64,000 nucleotides of DNA from Labia minor (lineage: Eukaryota > Arthropoda > Insecta > Dermaptera > Spongiphoridae), in NCBI GenBank assembly GCA_963082975.1, contig OY720344.1, positions 62,338,546 to 62,402,545 on the forward strand. Direction: 5' to 3'. Shown one piece after another: positions 33,574-44,055 of this stretch. Numbering within the stretch: position 1 is the first letter of the stretch; each line of letters starts with the position of its first letter. The position numbers and the translations under genes are program-made. The notes below the pieces were generated by a model. The model was not told the origin of the DNA. It searched no databases and worked only from the letters and a program-made list of their open reading frames with translations.

Positions 33574-34236
33574 ACCGACCGACGATAGTAAGGGAGGTAT
33601 TGTTTTCACACCAAATTTCACATTTGGAGATTTTTACATATCTCCACGAATCATGCATTTTCTTAACAGAAAAAAGTATTTTTAGCATGATGTCTGTCCG
33701 TCTGTCCGTCCGTCTGTCCGTCCGTCCGTCTGTCCGTCCGTATAGATGTGTACAGCCTGAACGGCTGAACGGATTTTGATGAAATTTGGTATATTTACTT
33801 AATGCATCAGTGGGATGAATTGATCAACTTTTGGTGCAAATCCGGAAACCGGAAGTGGTAGTATTAGCGATCGACGATAAGAAGGGAAGGGTTATTTTCG
33901 CACCAAATTTCACATAAGGAGATTTTTTTACATATCACCACGAATGTATTGGTTTTATCCTCGGGAAAAATCATCTTCATTATGTTTTTCTTAATTTAAA
34001 ATTATATGACGTCACCCAGCCCTTCATGACGTCACAGCCTCGGGTAACGCCGGCGACGCCGGCTACCTCAGCTATATATTATAAATAAAATAAAATTAAA
34101 AATATTTATGTTCTATCCATATCTGTTTTTTATTACATTAATAGATATATGAAAATTATTTGAAATTGTTTCTGTAGCTGGAAATTAATTTATTTCAAAC
34201 CGTCGGTCGGTTCGGACCTGGCCACAGGTCAACTTA
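33574..34236 (+). mobile_element. Helentron-like family 1, copy 4, with alternative internal hairpin
   Basis: The 5' end is ACCGACCGACG, with (GTCC)n at about 33694-33740. The 3' end has the inner repeat CGTCGGTCGGT, the GACCTGGCCACAGGTC hairpin and AACTTA. At about 34038-34072 the usual CTGGTCTTGCATATATATT is replaced by CGCCGGCGACGCCGGC plus TACCTCAGCTAT. This looks like a Helitron-type 3' hairpin terminus of another family spliced into the same junction. Confidence 0.83.
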
Positions 34237-34250
34237 TTTCTTTAGTTCTT

Positions 34251-34352
34251 TGGTACAGGGGCATTATTCAACTTTTTATCAACTTTTAAGAAATGTAACT
34301 CATTCAGAAGAGGGTCATTACCTACAACGTTTTTATTTTTTTTTGTTGTATA
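34251..34352 (+). mobile_element. Helentron-like family 2 fragment D
   Basis: GGGGCATTATTCAACTTTTT, TATCAACTTTTAAGAAATGT and AGAAGAGGGTCATTACCTAC match the body of family 2 copies B and C. Both ends are missing. It directly follows family 1 copy 4. Confidence 0.65.
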
Positions 34353-34820
34353 AAACACTTTTTGAAGAAAATACTATTTTACTATTTGTACCTGTGTATG
34401 TGTGTATATGTATAAAAAATAAGGGTGTAGGGGGAGAGAAGGGGATTTGTGAGTGGGCCAATAAAACAGCGAATGAATGGATGTTTTCGCTTTTTTAAGT
34501 GCTTCACTGAGAGAGAGAGAGAGGCAGAGAGGATTGATTAATCACAAGAGAAAGGATCCAGTAAAGGTAATTAAATAAAAAAAAAGAAAGAGAGAAAGGC
34601 AGGAGGTTGGATTTTTCATTTAAGCGGGTGGAAGGGGGTGGGAGGGAGAGGGAGGCGTGTGATATCGAAATGATGATGGTGGGGAAGTATGGTTCAATGT
34701 ATTCGATGTTGTTAGTAGCCAACTGGTGCTTGTAGTGGGTGGGTAACCTACCCCAACGACGTGTGAATTCACCTCTTTTTTATATCTAGTGAAGTGTTTA
34801 GGTACTTACCTATAAAAAAA
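34353..34820 (+). promoter_or_regulatory. Purine/G-rich upstream region of a possible host gene
   Basis: This stretch is clearly richer in G than its surroundings. It has (GA)n at 34509-34526 and five GGG tracts at 34626-34651, a G-quadruplex motif. A GTGGGTGGGTAACCTACCCC palindrome lies near 34737. A possible first coding exon follows at 34821 with A-rich sequence before the ATG. GAGA tracts and G-rich DNA are common at arthropod promoters. The promoter reading is inference only. Confidence 0.3.
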
Positions 34821-34875
34821 ATGCCATCTGAAACAGTAGACAGCAATGACGACTTATGGGCATCCACACAAGCAG
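34821..34875 (+). CDS. Candidate host first coding exon (18 codons, partial)
   Basis: ATG at 34821, with an A run before it (good arthropod start context), encodes MPSETVDSNDDLWASTQA. The sequence GCAG|GTTAG at 34872-34880 fits a splice donor, so the exon would end in phase 1. Without splicing the frame stops two codons later. The composition (acidic, Ser/Thr-rich, Trp) is unlike random AT-rich DNA, and it lies outside any repeat. A strong acceptor (pyrimidine tract plus CTGCAG) at about 35218 could join it in frame to ILFPLKAIFIGASRNENTF and a later stop. I do not recognise the protein. The downstream exon is speculative. Confidence 0.4.
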
Positions 34876-36400
34876 GTTAGCCATTATAAACTACTACCAA
34901 AATAAAAAAAAAAATAGATATAAAGAAAAAATGATTACTAATTAATAAAGAATAAATTATGGTATAAACCTAAATATATAATTCTTATTGAACATATTAA
35001 TAATAATAAAATTCTAATGAAAGTAGAATTGAAGATCACTAATTGTCTCAAACAAATAAAAATTTATAAAAATTGATATTTTATGAATCAATTAAATTAT
35101 TATTATTATTTTTTAAAAAGAAAAAAAAATTAATGAATGAATTTGTATCGTAAATTCGCCTCGTTATAGTATTATTTATTTATTTTTTGTCTCTCTCCCT
35201 CCTTCTCGTTCTGCAGGTATCTTATTTCCTCTTAAAGCCATTTTTATTGGTGCATCACGCAATGAAAACACGTTTTTAAACATCCTATGGCACCCACCTA
35301 CTCTTTTTTGATATACTTTATGTCATATAATATAATATATAATAAGTATTATCTAAAGTAAAGTAAAATCCTTCGCCACATTCCTCGAATTTACTTATAC
35401 TCCCCACCTCCCTAACTAATTTATTTTAATGTATAATATGAATTTATTTATTCTCTATTTATTAGATTAATTGTCTTTCACTGTTATATTTAGTCTAAAT
35501 AATTTAGCAAATTAATTAATTATAAGTTTGTCTAATCTATCTATTTTGAAATATTTATTTTGTATAAATAATAACTTCACACTTATTATCTATTAAACCA
35601 ATATCCCTTCGGATAGGATTCTACATATTATAAATTATTACTTCATAATTTACAAATTTAAGAGAGGGAAAAAGACCTATAATTCTTTAATTGATTTAAA
35701 TTTTCTGTACAATGTGTAATTGGGTTAAAAAAATATAAATTTAAAATTAGGATATCCTAATTGAGATAAAATGATGAACGATAAGGAAAAGATCAATTTG
35801 TATATAATTAATAATTATTTAATTTTTAATTTAATATTAATTCACTATCAATATAATGTGGATATTTTTACATGTATAGGAAATAATGAATATGAAATAA
35901 ACTTTTCATTTTCTTAATTAATTAATTAATTAATCCTTCTGTATTGTTCAAATCTAGTAACTCATTTTTAACACAGTTGCAGTTGGCCAATCAAACTAAA
36001 ATTTTGCACACATTTCAGATTTGGATGAGAAAACATGAATATGAAATATATGTTTTTGTTTTAATTATTATATTAAAAAGATGTTAACCGTCATTTTAAT
36101 ATAGTAATGAAAAACATCCTGTCACACTTTAGTGACGTAGATTAACCACAGTAACGACTATATATAATTATTAATTTGAGAATTTTTGCAACTGGTCAGT
36201 ATACAATCATATATTTTTAAAAATTTTATTAAATAAAAATAGTTTTATATTTATAAAATTCATTTCCATATCTTCAAATCATCACGAAACAATTTCTATT
36301 TTCAAGTTAAAAATAAACTATGAGGATGTAATACCGTCATCTTGAAACACCACAATGTAATAATTAATTAATTTGATCTAAATATATATATATTATTAAT
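34876..36400. other. AT-rich stretch, possible intron
   Basis: No further convincing exon. A polypyrimidine tract ending in CTGCAG lies at 35190-35218. If the exon at 34821 is real, this is its downstream intronic or flanking DNA. Confidence 0.35.
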
Positions 36401-36570
36401 ATTATTATTATCAGATTTATCCGGAATATAATCACGTATTTTTATTTTTATTAAATTGTTTTCTCGACGTTTCGGCACTCATTTTGGCGCCATTTTTAAG
36501 AGATTATTCAGGTGTTTTTAGAATTATATCCAATACATGAAAAAGAATATTTTATAATACGATTATAAAA
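36400..36570 (-). mobile_element. Penelope-like element terminal motif (tentative)
   Basis: On the minus strand AATGGCGCCAAAATGAGTGC runs into CGAAACGTCGAGAAAAC, with CCTGAATAATCTC upstream. CTGA...GGCGCC...GCCGAAACGTCG is a recurrent motif in the terminal region of Penelope-like elements, where it belongs to a hammerhead-ribozyme-like fold. The CUGANGA core here has one mismatch, so activity is doubtful. No reverse transcriptase or GIY-YIG domain is nearby. Confidence 0.35.
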
Positions 36571-37983
36571 CAAAGTATAAAAGGTGTGCATATATTTTAT
36601 TCAAATAAATATGAAATATAAACAAAAAATAATTCACAATATATTTAAAGATCTAAATTAGTTAAAAAATTAATTATTGGATTTACGCCTCCTAGTTTTT
36701 TTATTTGAATGGTGACATTTTTTTTTTTATAAAACAATTAGTATATATAATTATACTCGAATAGTTCATTTTTTTTGGTTGCCTTTTAGAATTTAGATTA
36801 AAATTATAGTTATCTAAAATCTAACATGATTAATATCTCAGTCAAAATGTAGACAAAATTATAATATCAAAAGCAAAATGTTTAGATAATAGACAAAATG
36901 TTGCTACTTTTATTTTTATTTTTTTAAATATTAATTATTTTTGACCTATATATTTTAGTAAACTTATATTTTATACTATGAAATTTATTTTTATATTATG
37001 ACCTATTTGCATGAGTATACTTTAAAAATATTAAAACTAAAAAAATAATGACCAATTAATTATAATGAGATTTAACCTTTTATTTGACATACTTGTGTAT
37101 ATATTCTTTTATATATTAAAATAAAAATAAACGGCTATAATAATAAAAGGTTAGATGAATGATATATTTTTTAATTAAAATAATAATTAAATAATTAATA
37201 TTTAAAAGGGCAATATTTTTTTTTATTTATTATAATTGGTTATCAAGGATATTTTTTTAATTATCTATAATAGAATTTTTTATCATAATTCAATTAAAAA
37301 TCATTTTTATAAATTATTATTTTATCTAATAAATATGGAATAAGAATTAACAAAACAAAAACAATAACAATAATTATTTTCATATTCAATTTAATTATTA
37401 ATCATTTATGAAAATTATATATTATTAAAATATGACTATTAATTATAAAAGAAAAATATAATCAATTTTATATAGATATTAGAAATTAAAGTTTGGGGCC
37501 AGATTTTATTAAATTTTATTTTTAATTTAGTATTTTTATTTAATATATTTTTTTAACACAACTAGTTTTTCAATAATTTAAAATAAATAATATTATCATA
37601 AATAAATAACTAAATAATTATAAAATTATATATTTATTTATTTGCTTTAAATGAAAATATAAACATTCAGGAAATGGTACCAAACAGGAAGAATGACTTC
37701 TTCAGGTAGCTGTTATGTTATTTTCAATGAATATAAATAAAATTGGCATTCAAATCTACTATGGATAGCATCATTATATGATAATACAACAATCTTTTAA
37801 AACTTGTAATTTTCTTTGACGTGTTTGGTTATTTTTTTTTTTTTTTTCATTTTTTAACTGGAATTTTCTCATCTAGATAGGATGGATAGATGTAAATTTT
37901 GCTATGAATAATGGATGTGCAAATGTCGTCATATAATAGGCCGCAGTGTGTGTGTGTTCTATAATTTAGAAATATATATATAT
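36571..37983. other. AT-rich non-coding stretch
   Basis: No gene recognised; poly-T at 37833-37848 and short (GT)n near 37945. Confidence 0.5.
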
Positions 37984-38240
37984 AGTACCGGGACCCCCCG
38001 AGCCTCGGCTCGGTAATTAAGTTAAACAAAAATGATTAATAATTATTGGGATTGGCTGTAAATATTAATACCTGGGACACTGAGCTCTTGCTCGATCCTA
38101 TAAAAAATATTGATATACAATTCTTTAATTATTTATTACAATTATTAAATGTTGCATCATTGCATCAATCTGATTAAAATGAATTGAACTGAGGTCCTCA
38201 ATAATACAAACAAACAATTTTAGCTAGCATAATAAGATTA
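37984..38240 (+). repeat. Dispersed hairpin repeat R3, copy 1
   Basis: Starts TACCGGGACCCCCCGAGCC with a CCGAGCCTCGGCTCGG hairpin, then a second TACCTGGGACACTGAGCTC boundary at 38070. A body with TTTAATTATTTATTACAATT recurs at 38985. It may be the 3' hairpin region of a Helitron or the tail of a retroelement. Family unknown. Confidence 0.45.
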
Positions 38241-38744
38241 ATCGTAAGTAATATCGTCTATTTCTATTCAACACTATGAAATGAAATGAACAGAGTAAAA
38301 AAATTGTAATTGAAGACCATCGTTTTTTAAAATAATTAAATTATTTTATAGATTATAAAATAAAAATTATTGTATTAACATTAAAAATATTGAAGTAAAA
38401 AATAATAGTTTGATTTAATAAACTAAAATATTTTAAACATTTTTAGTGAGAATTTCTCAGGGAGGTAGGGAGCCCAATTCATTTACCCATCCATGTTGAA
38501 TAAGCATCTTAATTTCTTAACACTCCGTTTTTTAAAATTTAAAATAGAGGAAGAGAAAGAGTTTCAATTATATTCGAATAGTCTATATATTCTATATATC
38601 AGTATTTTTTTTTCTGAATTTAATACCAAGTTGATTTTCAAAATTTTCTATTCTTTATGCATATGATTGATTACATGTGTTAAAATTTAAACAAATTCAA
38701 ATATTCTAATTTTTAAATTTATATACAATTTAATATTAAGACTA
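38241..38744. other. AT-rich non-coding stretch
   Basis: No gene or repeat recognised. Confidence 0.5.
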
Positions 38745-38848
38745 ATGGCAAATACCAGTGGCCCTAGTCAGAGCAAGAGAAGACTGGTAGCGGCCCAGTC
38801 GATGATGTTATATGGATCGGAGATTTGTGCTTTACATTTTTATTTTAA
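38745..38848 (+). mobile_element. LINE-C scrap (R1/I/Jockey-type reverse transcriptase)
   Basis: The plus strand reads MANTSGPSQSKRRLVAA then QSMMLYGSEICA. This corresponds to the conserved GGPSxxKRRLLxxVVxSxLLYGxxIWA segment after the catalytic motifs in R1/I/Jockey-type LINEs. About 100 bp remain, with a stop shortly after. It is distinct from LINE-A and LINE-B. Confidence 0.7.
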
Positions 38849-38884
38849 GTGAAAAAATGATTTCTTGGTTATTTAAGAATTAAA

Positions 38885-39180
38885 ATATGATTCTTTATTA
38901 TCGGGTTTGGCTGATAATATTAATACCTTATTCACCGAATCAACAGAATACAAACAGAAATGTAGGCGTGTTGATATAAAAAATATACCTGGGACACCGA
39001 ACTATCACTCGACCCTTTAACCAATTTATACAATTTATTTTTATATACATACTTTAAAAATTTTACAATTTTTTAATTATTTATTGTAATTGTTAAATGG
39101 GATTTCTAAAAATGACCCATTAAAAATTTGTTTCATAAAATGTTTCAAATTAATTAAAATAAATTGTATAAATGTTCGTT
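38885..39180 (+). repeat. Dispersed hairpin repeat R3, copy 2
   Basis: TACCTGGGACACCGAACTATCACTCGACCC at about 38987-39016 parallels the boundary in copy 1. The following body (TTTTAATTATTTATTGTAATTGTTAAATG) matches it too. Sequence before 38987 (GGCTGATAATATTAATACC) also parallels copy 1. Confidence 0.45.
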
Positions 39181-39660
39181 TATAGAATTTATATAATTGT
39201 GTGTCTGTTTTTCAATTTTTTAAATTTTGATTTTGGATTCGATTAGAGCTTAAAAATGTGTATATGTAAAGTGGTCTTGGTTTTTTAAAATTCGTTTGGG
39301 AACATGGTCAAATCGGCGGTCAAAGTTGAAAATTCCCCATATATTATAACTACTGTAATTATTATTATTATAATGTAAAATTATAAAGAAAAAACATTTA
39401 GACATTTTTAAATATTTTTTGCTCTCTACATTATTTATCTAATTCTCAATATATTAAGATCATATAAATTGGAATTATTTATAAATTATTATTAATTATT
39501 TATGTCAACTTATTTAAAATTTGATATCTACATGTTGTCATTCAAAGAATGTTTATATTTATATTTTTTTATATTTATATCTTATATTTTTAATATTGGC
39601 CTTTTTAATTATTTATAAAACACTGAAAACATTATATGAATAAATAATTTTAATTTTGAT
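39181..39660. other. AT-rich non-coding stretch
   Basis: No gene recognised. Confidence 0.5.
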
Positions 39661-39914
39661 CTCATAATTTGATAATAATAAAATTTATAGCCTATGTTAC
39701 TATAAAGATATATAAGAATATTGTGATGTAATTTCATAGAAATTGGTTCAGCCAATTTTGAGTCTATAACATCCTTATTTTCCGGACAGACAGACAGACA
39801 GACATGAAAAATTCTAAAGTCACTTTTGGATTCTAGAGGTCATGAAACGCGAAGATATGCAAAAAATTTTAAATTCTGAGCAATGTGCAGACAAAAACCT
39901 TTTTATATATATAG
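39661..39914 (-). mobile_element. Helitron-like family 4, 5' half
   Basis: On the minus strand it begins TCTATATATATAAAAAGG, runs through GCATATCTTCGCGTTTCATG, has a (GTCT)n microsatellite at plus 39786-39804, and then TTGGCTGAACCAATTTCTAT. The TCTATATAT start resembles the 5' end of the Helitron at 41289-41887. The 3' end is missing. A shorter relative lies at 19571. Confidence 0.6.
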
Positions 39915-41288
39915 ATATATATTGAGTATTATAATTATAATAACTAATATGATTAGTATTATTATTCTTTTGCTTTTTAAAAATAAATACAAATTTTAAA
40001 TGCTAACGTGATAAAATTAATGTAATTGGTTTAAATTATGAACTGATTAACGAGTATTTATCAATGAAAAGTATGCGTGGAATTTGACGAATGTGTAATT
40101 GAATGACGGCCTTATAATTTTGTAATTTATATTTTATTTTTAGCAAGTTATAAATATATAAATTGATTTAAATTAAAGAATAGACTATTAGAAATTATAT
40201 TAATGATGAAAAGGATATTCCGTATAAGTATACCTTTATCGAAGCTATATTTAATACATTATCAAACTGTTGAAAAGTTTATTGTTAATAGGAGTAAATC
40301 GAGAATATTCGGAAGAGGATATATGAGGATAAATGTGATAAATTCGAGTAGATATAATCTATTAATCAGTACAGTCTATTGGATTCACTATCTTAAGTAT
40401 GGTTAATATTTATGAACAACTTTTACATGAAACTAACTAAGTTGGACTGGTTATATATATATATATGTATATGTATATATACATATACATATATATAATT
40501 TTACGATAAAATCAAATTCAATTGATATAGGAATTGAGATCTTTGTCTATGTGAAAGGTATCTAAGATCTAGATTATTCTTATTTAAAGAGAAATAATCC
40601 CCGGTTAAAGAAATTTATGTTAATACAACTGCTGATGATATTTTATTTCTTTAGCTCTGAATTTCATTATAATCTATCCATTCGATTTAGATCTAAAAGA
40701 ATCAATCTTCACTCGTTCTTTTATTCTTCCCCCCCCCCCCCTATTCATTTTGACCTCACACTTGGACAATTATGTAAATAAGAATCAGGCTTGGAGAAAA
40801 TAATCTTTTTATATTTGTAGACACAGGGTGTCCCAAAATTTAAAGATATACAGGACTATAAATCTAATATCAGAACAGAGAGAACTCTTCATTTCCTTTA
40901 TTCTTACACCTATATTTAGAAGATTAAATAATATAATTTATAGTAGTAGTCACTACTCAATCCACCTTAAGCAAGAAGTTGAAGAATACTTGCTTAAATC
41001 TAAGATTTATTCAATTATTTTAAATTTATTAATATATTGTATATAAAAAAAAAATTTAAAAAAATGTTTATAAAATTTATTTGTTGATTATATGATTTTA
41101 AATTAGGGTGTTAATTTTTCTAAACAACAGATTTCAATTAATATTATTATATATACTTGTGACTTCCATAATAGTCTATTTGCATTCATTAGCTATTCTC
41201 TATATAAACAATTTTGAAGTTAAAATCACCTAATAAAGTCTATTATTATAAAATCTTTTTTCTAAATAAATGTTTAATATAATTTATA
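39915..41288. other. AT-rich stretch with a 13-C homopolymer
   Basis: No gene recognised. A palindromic TATATGTATATGTATATATACATATACATATA cluster lies at about 40455-40495. A run of 13 C lies at 40729-40741, exceptional in such AT-rich DNA. GAATAT-rich short open frames near 40203 and 40828 look like chance. Confidence 0.5.
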
Positions 41289-41887
41289 CTAGCTGCTCAG
41301 AGCGCCTTCGGCGCTCTCCACACCTAGATGAGGGCTCCGCCCCCTGTACCCCCGAGTGATACATAGTATTTGGTTGAAAGTAGTAAAAGATTTTCATCCA
41401 TTTTGTTTCAATCAGTATATTACATAAAACATTCATTTCCTGTCGTTTTCTTATTTAAAATATATTTTAATTTAATCAGAAATTAATTATATATTAGCGG
41501 ACCAGTGTGAGAGCCCTCACAAGCCAAGAAATTGAAACGCAAAAGATTGAAAAATAATATTTATGATCAAAACAATTTTTAATAGTAATAAAAAGGCCTA
41601 AAAATGATGAAAATAAGTAACACAGCAGGCTTGCGCCAGGTACTTACTAATTTTTGATGTTGACTGTTTAATGTTAAAAATAATAAAAAAATAATGTTCA
41701 AAAAAAATAATAAAAAGTAAGAAAAAAGTTATTTTTTCACTTTTCTCAAAAAGTATTTATTGTCTTCCAATGAATTTCAGGCTATTAATAGATTAGCCCG
41801 AGGGCTATCAAATGGCATTGGAATGGCCCAAATCGTATAAGTCGTTTAGGAGGAGTATGTGATATAACTGTCTTTTAAATATATAGA
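41289..41887 (-). mobile_element. Non-autonomous Helitron (599 bp)
   Basis: On the minus strand the 3' end reads GAGCGCCGAAGGCGCTC, a perfect hairpin, then TGAGCAGCTAG followed by T: the canonical Helitron hairpin, CTAG terminus and A/T target. The 5' end begins TCTATATATTTAAAAG after A. There is no Rep/helicase coding sequence. A GGGGGCGGAGCCCTC hairpin precedes the end. Helitrons move by rolling-circle replication and make no target duplication, as seen here. Confidence 0.85.
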
Positions 41888-42183
41888 TATTACGTATATA
41901 TTATAACTTTTAAAAAATAAATATTTTATTTATTCTATTATATGAAAAGTTAAAATTATTAATATATAAATATATATTGTTCTAAAGTACTATATATTAA
42001 TTTTTGTATTTTTGTTATTGTGGTCAATAAATGAATATTTCAGGTTTCAATGAAAAAAATTATTGGTTTGTTTTCATGTAATAACAGTTTTTTCAAAATA
42101 ATGTCTATAACTAAAATTCAAAGACTTTTTTTAAACAATTTATCTATTTAATGTGCATTCTATCAATTAGTTTTGAACCAACC

Positions 42184-42214
<31 letters not shown>

Positions 42215-42751
42215 CTCCCCATTCCAATCTCTCCTCTCTTTCCCCTTACTCTACACCTGAACTTGAAACACACGAGCCATAAAGATAATTCCAATCACAT
42301 CTTCACGTCGTTAAAAGTACCGATTTAAAAGACTATCAAAAACCAGTTGATTAAAAAAGAAATAAAAAATACAATATAATATTGTTTTCCTTATTGTGGT
42401 AAGCCGGTATCAAAATTTAACATTAGATTCCCTTAAAAGCCCTTCAACCATTTTTTATATACACCTTTGATGTAATCCTTTAATCGGTTTATATTCCTAC
42501 GTTCTTCTATTTTTTTGAAATAAGAGTAGAGAGTTTTATGTTTACTGGTTGGATGATCTGAAAGCTTTACAAGATTCTATTGATCTTATATTATTATTTA
42601 TTCTATGCATTAATGAAGACACTAAAAAATAAAATAATATTAAATAAATGTCAAAAATCTTTTTCAATTTCAGAAATTTTGGAAATCATCAATATAAAAA
42701 AATATTTATAAAAAAATATTAATTATAATATATTAAAATTACATTTTATAT
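41888..42751. other. AT-rich non-coding stretch
   Basis: No gene; (TA)n at 42184-42210 and a pyrimidine-rich patch at 42219-42255. Confidence 0.5.
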
Positions 42752-42851
42752 TAATCATATTATTATACATTTATATTAATCATATTATTATACATTTATA
42801 TTAATCATATTATTATACATTTATATTAATCATATTATTATACATTTACAT
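42752..42851. repeat. 25-bp tandem repeat, about 4 units
   Basis: The unit ATATTAATCATATTATTATACATTT repeats in tandem about four times with almost no variation, indicating recent expansion. No function is apparent. Confidence 0.85.
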
Positions 42852-43394
42852 GTATTTAAGTAAAAAATATTGGAATACAATATATTTATGGAAAGTGTAC
42901 TGTGACCTTTAATGATAAAATTGATGAATTAAATAAGAGAGTGAATTTCATTTGAAAATAAGGTGCAAATATTTTTTGTGTAAGAGAAGGGGGTAGATAC
43001 CATCCACCTTATTGCAAAGTAACCAATTCTGATGGAATATAGATTGATGGTGATAAAAGAATGCTAACCTTTCATGACTTTGAGATGTAATATAAAAAAT
43101 ACCGGATGTACTGTATCTTATAAGATATTGTAGGGAGGCCATAACAGGTTCATTTAAATCATTGCGTTATTATTTCTTGAATAGATTTCACGATGTAATT
43201 AAATTTAGGTAAAAGTAAGCCATCACAAGTTATAAGGCTAAAAAAATGTTAATTTCTTAGGTGTATATAGATAGTGTATTAAAAATATCTATTATATTAC
43301 CCTAATTTTGACCCTTAATCATTCACACAACTTGTCGAACAATAAATAATTAAGAATAAGAATTATTAGAATTAATTATTAAAAATATATATAA
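42852..43394. other. AT-rich non-coding stretch
   Basis: No gene recognised; the short open frame on the minus strand at 42948-43142 has no recognisable feature. Confidence 0.5.
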
Positions 43395-44055
43395 TAAGTT
43401 GACCTGTGGCCAGGTCCGAACCGACCGACGGTTTGAAATAAATTAATTTCCAGCTACAGAAACAATTTCAAATAATTTTCATATATCTATTAATGTAATA
43501 AAAAACAGATAGGCATACATAAATAATAAATATAAACATTTTTAATTGTATTTTATTTATAATATATATGCAAGACCAGGCTGTGACGTCATGAATGGAT
43601 GGATGACGTCATATAATTTTAAATCAAGAAAAAACTAATAAATATGATTTTTCTCGAGGATAAAACCAATACAAAGTGCATGATTCGTGGTGATATATAA
43701 AAAAAATCTCCTCATGTGAAATTTGGTGTGAAAATAACCCTTCCCTTCCTATCGTCGATCGCTAATACTACCACTTCCGGTTTCCGGAATTGCACCAAAA
43801 GTTGATCAATTCATCCCACTGATGCATTAAGTAAATATACCAAATTTCATCAAAATCGGTTGAGCCGTTCAGGCTGTACACATCTATACGGACGGACAGA
43901 CGGACAGACAGACGGACGGACAGACGGACGGACAGACATCATGCTAAAAATACTTTTTTCTGTTTAGAAAATGCATGATTCGTGGAGATATGTAAAAATC
44001 TCCACATGTGAAATTTGGTGTGAAAACAATACCTCCCTTACTATCGTCGGTCGGT
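43395..44055 (-). mobile_element. Helentron-like family 1, copy 5 (complete)
   Basis: A minus-strand copy with both ends. The left end carries AACTTA plus the GACCTGTGGCCAGGTC hairpin and the inner ACCGACCGACGG. The microsatellite (GGAC/AGAC)n lies at 43890-43936. The right end is CGTCGGTCGGT at 44045-44055, followed by AAAAA. It is very similar to copies 2 and 3. Non-coding. Confidence 0.85.
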
